A stretch of 64,000 nucleotides of DNA. Origin: Herbidospora yilanensis. GTDB taxonomy: Bacteria; Actinomycetota; Actinomycetes; Streptosporangiales; Streptosporangiaceae. The stretch is from contig NZ_BBXE01000027.1 in the NCBI RefSeq assembly GCF_001570565.1, positions 94,564 to 158,563 of the forward strand. Reading direction: 5' to 3'. The notes below the pieces were generated by a model. It was not told the DNA's origin. It saw only the letters and a list, made by a program, of their open reading frames with translations, and searched no databases. The translations under genes were made by a program, and so were the position numbers. Below are positions 56,820 through 64,000 of this stretch, in pieces (within the stretch, counting starts at the first letter, position 1; each line of letters starts with the position of its first letter).

Positions 56820-59303
56820 GTGCCACGCGGCCGGCTGAGGGTCTACCTGGGCGCGGCGCCCGGGGTCGGCAAGACCTTCGCGATGCTGGGCGAGGGCCGC
56901 CGGGCGAAGGAGCGCGGCCGGGACGTGGTCGTGGGCATCGTCGAGACCCACGGCCGCGTCCAGACCGCCGCGCAGCTCGCCGACCTGGAGGTGGTCCCGC
57001 GCAGGTTCATGGAGTACCGGGGCGGCACCTTCACCGAGCTCGACGTCGACGCCGTCATCGCACGCGCGCCGAAGGCGGTGCTGATCGACGAGCTGGCCCA
57101 CACGAACGTGCCGGGCTCCCGCAACGCCAAACGCTGGCAGGACGTCGAGGAGATCCTGGCCGCTGGCATCCATGTGGTCACCACGGTCAACGTGCAGCAC
57201 CTGGAGTCGCTGAACGACGTCGTCCACGAGATCACCGGCGTGCCCCAACTGGAGACCGTGCCCGACGAGATGGTCCGGCAGGCCGACCAGATCGAGCTGG
57301 TCGACATGTCGCCCGACGCGCTGCGGCGGCGGATGGCCCACGGCAACGTCTACGCGCCGGAGAAGGTCGACGCGGCGCTGTCGAACTACTTCCGCGTCGG
57401 CAACCTGACGGCGCTGCGGGAACTGGCCCTGTTGTGGGTGGCCGGGAAGGTCGACGAGCAGCTCGACCGCTACCGCGAGGAACACGGCATCCGGGGGAAG
57501 TGGGAGGCCCGGGAGCGGGTGGTGGTGGCCCTGACGGGCGGCCCCGAGGGCGACACGCTGATCAGGCGGGCGGCCCGGATCGCCGACCGCAACAAGGGCG
57601 CCGACCTGCTGGCCCTGCACGTCATCAGCGCCGACGGCCTGACCGGCGGCGACCCGGCCAGCCTGGCCCGGCAGCGGATCCTGACGGAGTCGCTGGGCGG
57701 GACCTACCACCAGGTCGTCGGCGACGACGTCCCCACGGCGCTGCTCGACTTCGCGAGCGGGGTGAACGCGACCCAGCTCGTTCTGGGGGCGTCGAGGCGC
57801 GGCAGGTTCGCCCAGATCCTCTCCCGGGGCGTGGGGGTCGAGACGACGGCGCGGTCGGGCCCGATCGACGTCCACATGATCACCCACGCCGAGGCGAGGC
57901 AGGGCCGCGCGCGCCGCCAGCGCTCCCGGGCCGCCCTGACCAGACGGCGGCGTGTCACCGGCTGGATCCTGGCGCTGGCCGGCATGCCCGCCCTGGCGGG
58001 CATGCTGCTGCCGTTCCGCGACGAGTTGTCGCTGCCGAGCGAGATCCTCTTCTTCCTGATGCTGACGGTGGGCGTGGCCCTGGCGGGCGGCACCTGGCCC
58101 GCCATCACCGCCGCCGTCGGCGGCTCCCTGCTGCTGAACTACTTCTTCACCCCGCCCCTGTACGAGTTCACGATCAACGACCCGGAGAACCTGTTCGCCC
58201 TGGTCGTCTTCGTGCTCGTGGCCGCGGCCGTGGCGGCGATAGTGGATCTGGCCGCCCGGCGGACCCGGCAGGCGGCCCAGGCGAGCGCGAACGCCGAGAT
58301 CCTGTCGGCCCTGGCGGGGCACGTGCTGCGCGGCGAGTCGGCGCTGCCGTCCCTGCTGGCCCGGCTGCGCGAGACCTACGGGCTGACGTCGGTGACGCTG
58401 CTGGAACGGGCGGCCGAGCCGAAGGCGTGGCACATCGTCGCGACCACGGGCGGCCCGCCGTGCGTGAAACCGTCGAGCGGCGACACCGACGTGATCATCG
58501 ACGACGACCTGGTGCTCGCCGCGCGGGGAGCGCCGCTCGACGCGTCCGACCGGCGTGTCCTGGAGGCGTTCGCGGCCGAGATCGCGGTCGCGCTGCGCCA
58601 GCAGCGCCTGGCCGAGGCCGCCGAGAAGGCCAAGCCGCTGGCGGCGGCCGACAAGATGCGCACCGCCCTGCTGGCGGCGGTCAGCCACGACCTGCGCACC
58701 CCTCTGGCGTCGGCCAAGGCGGCGGTCGAGTCGCTGCGCAGCCGGGAGATCGTCTGGTCTCCCGATGACCGCGCCGAACTGCTGGCCACCGCCGACGAGT
58801 CGCTGGTGAAGCTCGACCGCCTGGTGGCCAACCTGCTCGACATGAGCCGCCTCCAGGCCGGGGTGCTGGGCGTGACCCTCGAACCGCTGGCCCTCTACGA
58901 GATCGTGCCCCGCGCGATCGACGACCTCGGCGCCCGCATCGAGACGGCCGTCCCCTACGACCTGCCGGAGGTCGTCGCCGACGCCGCCCTGCTGGAGAGG
59001 GTGCTGGTCAACGTGATGGGCAACGCCATGCGCTACAGCCCGGCCGTGCTGGTGACGGCCGGTTCCGTCGGCGACCAGGTCGAGATCCGGGTGATCGACC
59101 GGGGGCCCGGCATCCCGCCCGACGCGCACGAACGCGTCTTCCAGCCGTTCCAGCGTCTGGGCGACCGCGACAACCACACGGGGGTGGGCCTCGGTCTGGC
59201 GCTGTCGCGCGGGCTGACCGAGGCGATGGGCGGGACGCTCACCCCGGAGGAGACCCCGGGCGGCGGCCTCACCATGGTCCTCCGCCTGCCGGCGGCCCGG
59301 TGA
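56820..59303 (+). CDS. kdpD: KdpD sensor histidine kinase
   Basis: An 827-residue KdpD. The N-terminal KdpD domain has Walker A YLGAAPGVGKTFAML (about 9-23) and Walker B-like VLIDELAHTNVPGS. A USP-like domain is about 235-365. Three or four membrane helices (DUF4118) lie about 380-470, then a GAF-like region. HisKA carries H623 in AVSHDLRTPLAS. HATPase_c is about 715-827 with NVMGNAMRYSP, DRGPGIPP and GVGLGLALSRGL. Start GTG 56820, 4 bases after kdpC. It senses K+ limitation. No kdpE follows; the next gene is on the other strand. Confidence 0.97.
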   Translation: MPRGRLRVYLGAAPGVGKTFAMLGEGRRAKERGRDVVVGIVETHGRVQTAAQLADLEVVPRRFMEYRGGTFTELDVDAVIARAPKAVLIDELAHTNVPGSRNAKRWQDVEEILAAGIHVVTTVNVQHLESLNDVVHEITGVPQLETVPDEMVRQADQIELVDMSPDALRRRMAHGNVYAPEKVDAALSNYFRVGNLTALRELALLWVAGKVDEQLDRYREEHGIRGKWEARERVVVALTGGPEGDTLIRRAARIADRNKGADLLALHVISADGLTGGDPASLARQRILTESLGGTYHQVVGDDVPTALLDFASGVNATQLVLGASRRGRFAQILSRGVGVETTARSGPIDVHMITHAEARQGRARRQRSRAALTRRRRVTGWILALAGMPALAGMLLPFRDELSLPSEILFFLMLTVGVALAGGTWPAITAAVGGSLLLNYFFTPPLYEFTINDPENLFALVVFVLVAAAVAAIVDLAARRTRQAAQASANAEILSALAGHVLRGESALPSLLARLRETYGLTSVTLLERAAEPKAWHIVATTGGPPCVKPSSGDTDVIIDDDLVLAARGAPLDASDRRVLEAFAAEIAVALRQQRLAEAAEKAKPLAAADKMRTALLAAVSHDLRTPLASAKAAVESLRSREIVWSPDDRAELLATADESLVKLDRLVANLLDMSRLQAGVLGVTLEPLALYEIVPRAIDDLGARIETAVPYDLPEVVADAALLERVLVNVMGNAMRYSPAVLVTAGSVGDQVEIRVIDRGPGIPPDAHERVFQPFQRLGDRDNHTGVGLGLALSRGLTEAMGGTLTPEETPGGGLTMVLRLPAAR

Positions 59304-59325
59304 ACGGTTTCCAGCCCACGGCGGG

Positions 59326-60237
59326 CTACCTCGGCCCGCCGCCGAGCCGCCACTTCTGAACGAGCTCGCGGACCGCCGGGGCGACCTCCCCGGCGAACAG
59401 CTCGGTCTTGGCCAGGTCGTCGGACATCAGCAGGAAGCCGCTGACCCCGTAGTCGGCGGTCAGCCCGGCGAGTTGTTCGACCCACTGCTCCGGCGGTCCC
59501 TGCAGGAAACCGCGGTTCGCCTCGGTGAACTCGCCGGTGATGTTGAGCAGGCGCCTGACGGCGCTCGGTTCGCGCCCGGCCGCGAGGGCGGCCTCGTCGA
59601 TGTGCCGGTTCATCTCGGTCAGGTCGGCGGGGCCGCCCGGCAGGTAGGGCAGCGACGGCAACCAGCCGTCGCCGGCTCGTCCCGTCAGGGCCAGCATCTT
59701 CGGCTTGTACGCCCCCACCCAGATCCCCACGTCGTGAGCCGGGGCGGGGCCGCGCTTCGCGCCCTTCACCGGGTAGTAGGGCCCGTCGGACCGGACCCCG
59801 CCGCGCTCGTCGGCGGCCCAGATCTGGCGGATGATGCCGATGCCCTCCTCCAGCGCCTCGATGCTCTGGGCCGGGGTGAGCCGCCGCCCGCCCATGGCTT
59901 CGATGGCGTCCCAGAACCCGCCCGCGCCGATGCCGAGCTCGATCCGGCCGCCGCTGAGCCGGTCGAGGCTGGCCACGCTGCGCGCCAGCACGGCGGGCTG
60001 GCGCAGCGGCAGGTTGGTCACGTTGCCGCTGAGCCTGATCCGCTCGGTCTGCGCCGCGATGTAGGACATCAGCGTCCAGGTGTCGTGGAACCGCGGCTGG
60101 TAGGGGTGGTCCTGGAAGGTGACCAGGTCGAGGCCGGCCCTTTCGGCGGCCCTGGCGTGGTCGACGGCGTGCCTGACCGGCTGGATCACCGGGCTGACGA
60201 AGGTGCCGAACAGCAGGTCGTGCCCGTAGTCGCTCAT
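59326..60237 (-). CDS. LLM class flavin/F420-dependent oxidoreductase
   Basis: A 303-residue luciferase-like enzyme with LVTFQDHPYQPRFHD near 38, a TERIRLSGNVTNLPLRQPAVLARS segment near 65, LDRLSGGRIELGIGAGGFWD near 93 and GIWVGAYKPKMLALTGR near 168. This set is closest to F420-dependent members (MER/FGD-like). ATG 60237 overlaps the stop of the fusion gene upstream, so the two form one operon, probably under the MarR regulator. The substrate is unknown. Confidence 0.9.
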   Translation of the reverse strand: MSDYGHDLLFGTFVSPVIQPVRHAVDHARAAERAGLDLVTFQDHPYQPRFHDTWTLMSYIAAQTERIRLSGNVTNLPLRQPAVLARSVASLDRLSGGRIELGIGAGGFWDAIEAMGGRRLTPAQSIEALEEGIGIIRQIWAADERGGVRSDGPYYPVKGAKRGPAPAHDVGIWVGAYKPKMLALTGRAGDGWLPSLPYLPGGPADLTEMNRHIDEAALAAGREPSAVRRLLNITGEFTEANRGFLQGPPEQWVEQLAGLTADYGVSGFLLMSDDLAKTELFAGEVAPAVRELVQKWRLGGGPR

Positions 60238-62300
60238 TTCTCATCCCTGATGTTGAAGTTGTCGCGGAAGACGTTGGCCGGGTCGTAGCGGCGCTTCAGG
60301 ACCCGCAGCCGGTCGAGGGTCTTCGGCGGGAACGCGTCGGCGACCTTGCCGAGGCCGGTCTCGAAGCTGAGGTAGAGGCCGTCGAAGTGTTCGCGGTTCG
60401 CCTCCCACAGCGCGTCCATCCGCTTGTCGTCGATCCCCATCGCGGTGACCTGGAAACCGGCGTCGCGGTGGGCGTAGGCCGTGGCGTCGGCCGGGACGTC
60501 GGCGACCGCGCCGCCGACGGTGCGGATCTGGAAGAAGTACACGACCCCGCCGGCCAGCATCTTCGCCGCGGCCGCCGCGAAGGCGGAGGTGATCTCGCGC
60601 ACGAACGCCGACCGGGCCACCGGCTCGCCCTGCCCGTGGTGGTCGCCGTCTTGGGCGTTGTCCATGACGTCGGCGTACGCCGCGACGACGACCTGCTGCT
60701 GGTAGAGCGCGGAGATGCCGGCGAACGGCTGGAGCTGGTCGACGATGACCTCGGGGTCGGCGGAGTCGACCATGGCCATGATCTGCGCCACGGCCGGCCG
60801 GCCGCGCCGGGGCGGCCCCATGATCAGGAACGCCGTCGTGTCGCGCGGGGCCGCGGACGCCACCTCGCCGAAGCGCCGCAGGAAGCCGGCCTGGTCTGCG
60901 GCGTCCATGACGAGCTGGGCCCAGCCGACGTCGGTGACCACGGAGGCCTCGAACTCGAAGGAGGTCACGACCCCGAAGTTGGCGCCGGCCCCGCGTACCC
61001 CCCAGAAGAGCTCGGCGTTCTCGTGTTCGTCGGCCCTGACCACCGACCCGTCGGCCAGCACGATCTCGACGGCCCGCAGGTGGTCGATGGTGAGCCCGTG
61101 CTTGCGCGACAGGAACCCGATGCCGCCGGCGGTGGCCAGCCCGCCGACGCCGACGCCGCCGTAGTCGCCGGAACCGAGCGCCCAGCCGTGGGGGCGCAGC
61201 GCGGCGGCGACCTTGTTCCAGCGGGCGCCCGGACCGATCTTCACCCGGCGGGTGGTCTCGTCGAGCACCTCTACGGCGTCGAGGTGACGCAGGTCGATGA
61301 CGATCCCGCCGTCGTTGGTCGACCGGCCGCTGACGCCGTGACCGCCGCTGCGCACGCCCAGCGGCAGAGCGGGGTGGCGGCGGGCGAAGGCCAGCGCGTC
61401 GGCGACCTCGGCGGGGTCGCGCGGGAACAGCAGCAGCCCCGGAGAGCCGCCCCGCAGGTAGTTCGACCTGACCCGCCCGTAGTTCCGGTCGCCCGGTTCG
61501 ACGGCCGTGGCGGCCAGCGATTCGGGCACGCCGTCGTAGTCGATGCCCGTGCGCCGCTCGGCGAGCGCGGCGGCGGGTCTGACCGGCCGGTCGGAGAGGC
61601 CGCCGGGGGCGGCGGCGCGCAGGGCGGGGATCGTCTCGCGGGCGAACCGCGCGAGCACGGCCTCATCGTCGGTGCGCAGGATGATCGTGCCGAACCCGTC
61701 GTCGAGCACCCCGGCCGGGACGTCACCCGTGACGACGAGGACCCGCCGGATCTCCCGGGGGTCCCGCCCGGCCGCCGCGGCGGCCTCGTCGATCAGCTTG
61801 TTTCCGGTACGCGGGCATTCGGGCCGCTCCGGATCATGGACGGCGACCCACCCGTCGGCCTGCCGTCCGGCCAGCTCCAGCACGGCCGGATCGTCGCCGG
61901 TGACCCAGACGGGCACCGCGTGCGCCGGTTCGGGCCCCGGCTCGGCGGCGGTGAGCCGGTGGTGCACACCGTCATAGGTGACCCGGGGCGCCGAGACGTC
62001 CCAGATCGCCCGGATCACGTCGATCGCCTCGGCCAGCGCCGCGACCTCGCCCGACGTGCCGAGCGTGAGCGCGACCCGGCCGCCCGACAGCAGGTCGAGC
62101 CCGGCGGCCGACCGCCCCAGCACGGCGGGGTTCCATTCGGCGACGTCGAGCCGGCCGACCAGGCCGATCCGCCCGGTCCGCCCCGCCAGCCAGGACAACC
62201 CGGTCCACTCGGGGAACATCGCCAGGTCGTAGCCGAACTCCTCAATCAGCTCGGCGCGGCCGGTGAGGGCGCCGAACCGGAGCGCGTGGCCATAGTTCAT
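60234..62300 (-). CDS. Fusion of an LLM-type domain and a BBE-type FAD-linked oxidase
   Basis: A 688-residue fusion. Residues about 1-235 are a luciferase-like domain (GGRVALTLGTSGE, PVWVTGDDPAVLELAGRQADG). Residues about 255-688 are a PCMH/BBE FAD-dependent oxidase: LFPRDPAEVADAL, the FAD-linking His in VRSGGHGVSGRSTNDGGI, GGLATAGGIGFLSRKHGLT, and the C-terminal BBE end YDPANVFRDNFNI. The second covalent-FAD Cys of bicovalent enzymes is replaced (GLATAG), so FAD should be attached by His alone. No signal peptide. It heads the operon with the LLM gene and is divergent from marR across two operators. The chemistry is likely two-step oxidation of an unknown substrate. Confidence 0.9.
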   Translation of the reverse strand: MNYGHALRFGALTGRAELIEEFGYDLAMFPEWTGLSWLAGRTGRIGLVGRLDVAEWNPAVLGRSAAGLDLLSGGRVALTLGTSGEVAALAEAIDVIRAIWDVSAPRVTYDGVHHRLTAAEPGPEPAHAVPVWVTGDDPAVLELAGRQADGWVAVHDPERPECPRTGNKLIDEAAAAAGRDPREIRRVLVVTGDVPAGVLDDGFGTIILRTDDEAVLARFARETIPALRAAAPGGLSDRPVRPAAALAERRTGIDYDGVPESLAATAVEPGDRNYGRVRSNYLRGGSPGLLLFPRDPAEVADALAFARRHPALPLGVRSGGHGVSGRSTNDGGIVIDLRHLDAVEVLDETTRRVKIGPGARWNKVAAALRPHGWALGSGDYGGVGVGGLATAGGIGFLSRKHGLTIDHLRAVEIVLADGSVVRADEHENAELFWGVRGAGANFGVVTSFEFEASVVTDVGWAQLVMDAADQAGFLRRFGEVASAAPRDTTAFLIMGPPRRGRPAVAQIMAMVDSADPEVIVDQLQPFAGISALYQQQVVVAAYADVMDNAQDGDHHGQGEPVARSAFVREITSAFAAAAAKMLAGGVVYFFQIRTVGGAVADVPADATAYAHRDAGFQVTAMGIDDKRMDALWEANREHFDGLYLSFETGLGKVADAFPPKTLDRLRVLKRRYDPANVFRDNFNIRDEK

Positions 62301-62314
62301 GGGGGACTCCCTTA

Positions 62315-62358
62315 GGTTGATACGTCAACCAATATACGTCAAGGTTGATGCATCAACT
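62315..62358. promoter_or_regulatory. Paired MarR operators
   Basis: Site one 62315-62330 is GGTTGA-TACG-TCAACC. Site two has a perfect 14-base palindrome GTTGATGCATCAAC at 62344-62357. The centres are 28 bases apart in the 70-base gap between the fusion gene and marR. Both promoters must lie here, so MarR should repress both. Confidence 0.8.
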
Positions 62359-62370
62359 AATCTGGGGCAC

Positions 62371-62826
62371 ATGGCCGATCTCACCGACCCCCAGGCCCTC
62401 GCCTGGGCCAGCTACCAGCGCATGCGCGTCCGGCTCAGCGGCGTCCTCGGCCGCGAGCTCGCCGCCGCCACCGGCCTGTCCGAGGCCGACTTCGAGGTCC
62501 TGGTCGCCGTGAACGAACGCCCCGACGAGTCGGTGCGCTCACTGGCGCTGCGATGCGGCCTGGAATGGGAGAAGAGCCGCCTGTCCCACCAGCTCCGCCG
62601 CATGGAGCAGCGCGGCCTGATCACGCGGGAGGCCTGCGAAGAAGACAGCCGGGGCTCGGCCGTCCGGCTCACCCCGCGCGGGCGCGAACTGGCCTGCGAG
62701 GCCAGGAAGCACTACGACGCGGCGGTCAAGCGCTACGTCATGGACTCGCTCACGCCGGAGCAGGTCGCCGCATTGGCCGAGATCTCCGACACCCTGCTCG
62801 ACCGCATCGAGATCACCCACAGGTGA
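62371..62826 (+). CDS. MarR family transcriptional regulator
   Basis: A 151-residue MarR. The winged helix-turn-helix is about 45-105 with LRCGLEWEKSRLSHQLRRMEQRGLITRE and the wing EDSRGSAVRLTPRGRE. Flanking helices form the dimer domain. ATG 62371 is 13 bases past the second operator, preceded by GGGG. It likely represses itself and the divergent oxidoreductase operon until a phenolic or similar ligand binds. Confidence 0.92.
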   Translation: MADLTDPQALAWASYQRMRVRLSGVLGRELAAATGLSEADFEVLVAVNERPDESVRSLALRCGLEWEKSRLSHQLRRMEQRGLITREACEEDSRGSAVRLTPRGRELACEARKHYDAAVKRYVMDSLTPEQVAALAEISDTLLDRIEITHR

Positions 62827-62919
62827 GCCACCCGCCGCCATCGTTTCCGATCTGTGACCAACCCCCCACCCTCTGCTCGCATCCAACGATGTGATGGGGA
62901 ACACAACCAGGGGGTAAAG

Positions 62920-63864
62920 ATGAAGATCAGGGTTCTGGTCACGACGGTGGCGACGGCCGCCGCGATGATGGCCGTGCCGGCCACGGCGCAGGCCGCGCCG
63001 CACCATGGGGGCGACAGCATCCGCTACGCCTCGGCCAAGGCCTGCAAGGTGAAGAAAGCGACCGTGTTGTGCGGGAACTGGCGGCTGGTGACGCACCACG
63101 GCAAGATCCTCCAGCTCAGGGACGCCCAGCTCGAAGCGCTCGACGGCAAGCGGAGGCCGGTCGGTTTCGCCGCCGCTCCGGTGGCGATCAGCGGGAACGG
63201 CCAGAAGATCGCCTACTTCCGCAAAGACGGCCGGATCGCCGTCCGGACGCTCGGCGGCGGGGTCACCCTGCTGCCCGCCGACACGCTGCCGAAGAACGTC
63301 GTGCAGTACAACGTGTGGTTCCGCCTGTCCGACGACGGCGCGAGCCTCGCCGTGACCGACCGCCGGACGATGATCTTCGACACCAAGAAGGGCAGACGGC
63401 TCGGCCTGCTGCCCGCCAAGCGCGAGTTCATGGGCTTCAGCGGCGACGGCAAGGAGGTGCTGACCAGCGGGCCCGACGAGGTCTTCCGCGTCTACGACCG
63501 CTCGGCCCGTCTCCTGCGCCAGGGCCGCCCGGCCGACGACGTGAACGGCTGGGGTCCCAACGCGCTGCACGCCGACGCCCGGACGGTGGCCACTCTGGTG
63601 TCCGGTGACAAGATCGTCGTCTCCGACGTGGAGACCGCCCAGGTCGAAGGGGACAACCCGATCAAGCTGCCCAAGGGCGGCACCGTCGAGATGCTCGACT
63701 GGACCGGACCCGACCAGGTCACCCTGCACGTGTCGCAGAACCTGCCGAAGGTCCCGAACCGGATGACGGTCCTCCAGCACGACACGAAGACCGGCGTCAC
63801 CACGGTCCGCGACCGCTACGACATCCTCAAGGACACCTTCACCTACGCCGCCTGCGGCGGTTAA
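62920..63864 (+). CDS. Secreted beta-propeller-like protein of unknown function
   Basis: A 314-residue exported protein. ATG 62920 has GGGGG 5 bases upstream. The signal peptide is about 1-26 (ATAQAA). The mature part has repeated beta-strand units resembling WD40/YVTN-like blades: VAISGNGQKIAYFRKDGRIAV, FRLSDDGASLAVTDRRTMIF, FMGFSGDGKEVLTSG and ALHADARTVATLVSGDKIVV. It has a Cys pair early (KACKVKKATVLCG) and a final YAACGG. I cannot name a family with confidence. It is monocistronic. Its TAA shares bases with the convergent gene's stop. Confidence 0.8.
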   Translation: MKIRVLVTTVATAAAMMAVPATAQAAPHHGGDSIRYASAKACKVKKATVLCGNWRLVTHHGKILQLRDAQLEALDGKRRPVGFAAAPVAISGNGQKIAYFRKDGRIAVRTLGGGVTLLPADTLPKNVVQYNVWFRLSDDGASLAVTDRRTMIFDTKKGRRLGLLPAKREFMGFSGDGKEVLTSGPDEVFRVYDRSARLLRQGRPADDVNGWGPNALHADARTVATLVSGDKIVVSDVETAQVEGDNPIKLPKGGTVEMLDWTGPDQVTLHVSQNLPKVPNRMTVLQHDTKTGVTTVRDRYDILKDTFTYAACGG

Positions 63865-64000
63865 CGGACCGGCTTGGCCCTCCCCAGTTGCTTGACCGTG
63901 GCCGGGTCGGCGCCCTCGGGCAGATCGGCGACCTTCAACGGGCCGGTCCCCTTGGCGACCCTCGTGTTGCCCGAGCAGCTACCGGTCACGAGACGGCCGT
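63861..64000 (-). CDS. C-terminal end of an unidentified gene, cut by window
   Basis: On the minus strand an open frame enters from the right edge and ends at TAA 63861-63863. The visible 45 residues read RLVTGSCSGNTRVAKGTGPL, then KVADLPEGADPATVKQLGRA and KPVR. Together with a Cys-containing segment this may be the end of a secreted protein like its convergent neighbour, but there is too little to assign it. The stop codons of the two genes overlap in the palindrome TTAA. Confidence 0.55.
   Translation of the reverse strand, partial: GRLVTGSCSGNTRVAKGTGPLKVADLPEGADPATVKQLGRAKPVR

Overview
The window is high-GC DNA (about 70% by eye, with strong G/C third positions) with many GTG starts, ATGA/GTGA-coupled genes and apparently leaderless promoters. 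It also encodes CBM2-bearing secreted glycosidases, a choice-of-anchor P protein and a LAL-type LuxR regulator. Together these point to a soil or plant-litter actinomycete, probably a filamentous, polysaccharide-degrading one of Streptomyces/Streptosporangiales type. The species cannot be fixed from the sequence. I see no rRNA, tRNA, CRISPR array, insertion sequence or prophage.

Layout. 1-2.9 kb: the end of an AlgX/AlgJ-like SGNH acyltransferase-type gene, then a secreted GH5 cellulase with a CebR-like operator just upstream of its start. 2.9-13.1 kb (minus strand): a tightly coupled operon of a peptide-type ABC importer (lipoprotein, two permeases, fused double ATPase), four luciferase-like flavin monooxygenases and a DUF1684 protein, probably for scavenging an organosulfur or similar compound. 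An AT-rich palindrome sits at its promoter. 13.2-14.6 kb: a divergent SDR/TetR pair with tandem operators. 14.7-19.7 kb: a small lectin-like protein, a choice-of-anchor P secreted protein, a GH11 xylanase with CBM2, and two coupled alpha/beta hydrolases. 19.8-26.8 kb: a LAL regulator, a frameshifted secreted hydrolase, two gene remnants, a lower-GC orphan gene and a frameshifted esterase-like (phytase-type) secreted protein.

26.9-38.9 kb: the most striking block. Three very large secreted multidomain proteins combine ThuA, glucose/sorbosone dehydrogenase (GSDH), DUF1080 (3-keto-disaccharide hydrolase) and carbohydrate-binding modules, with a ROK regulator between them. This suggests an extracellular oxidise-then-cleave route for glycosides. 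39.1-41.2 kb: a lower-GC AAA ATPase/RloB pair, a likely phage-defence module resembling AbiL. 41.2-44.6 kb: an ECF41 sigma-factor island (promoter, reductase, cupin, small protein, ECF41 sigma factor, an ECF41 paralogue lacking sigma region 4, Ohr/OsmC peroxidase). 44.6-48.3 kb: ROK regulator, LTD protein, PPOX enzyme and DHA2 exporter. 48.5-52.0 kb: an ABC-2 transporter divergent from a NarL-type two-component pair. 52.1-59.3 kb: a kdp potassium-uptake operon (a 27-residue membrane peptide, then kdpF, A, B, C and D) without a neighbouring kdpE. 59.3-62.8 kb: a MarR-controlled luciferase-like monooxygenase plus a rare luciferase-like/BBE fusion. 62.9-64 kb: a secreted propeller-like protein and the end of a convergent gene.

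Several single-base frameshifts lie between 22.6 and 26.2 kb. They could be real decay or consensus errors and should be resolved before those genes are interpreted.
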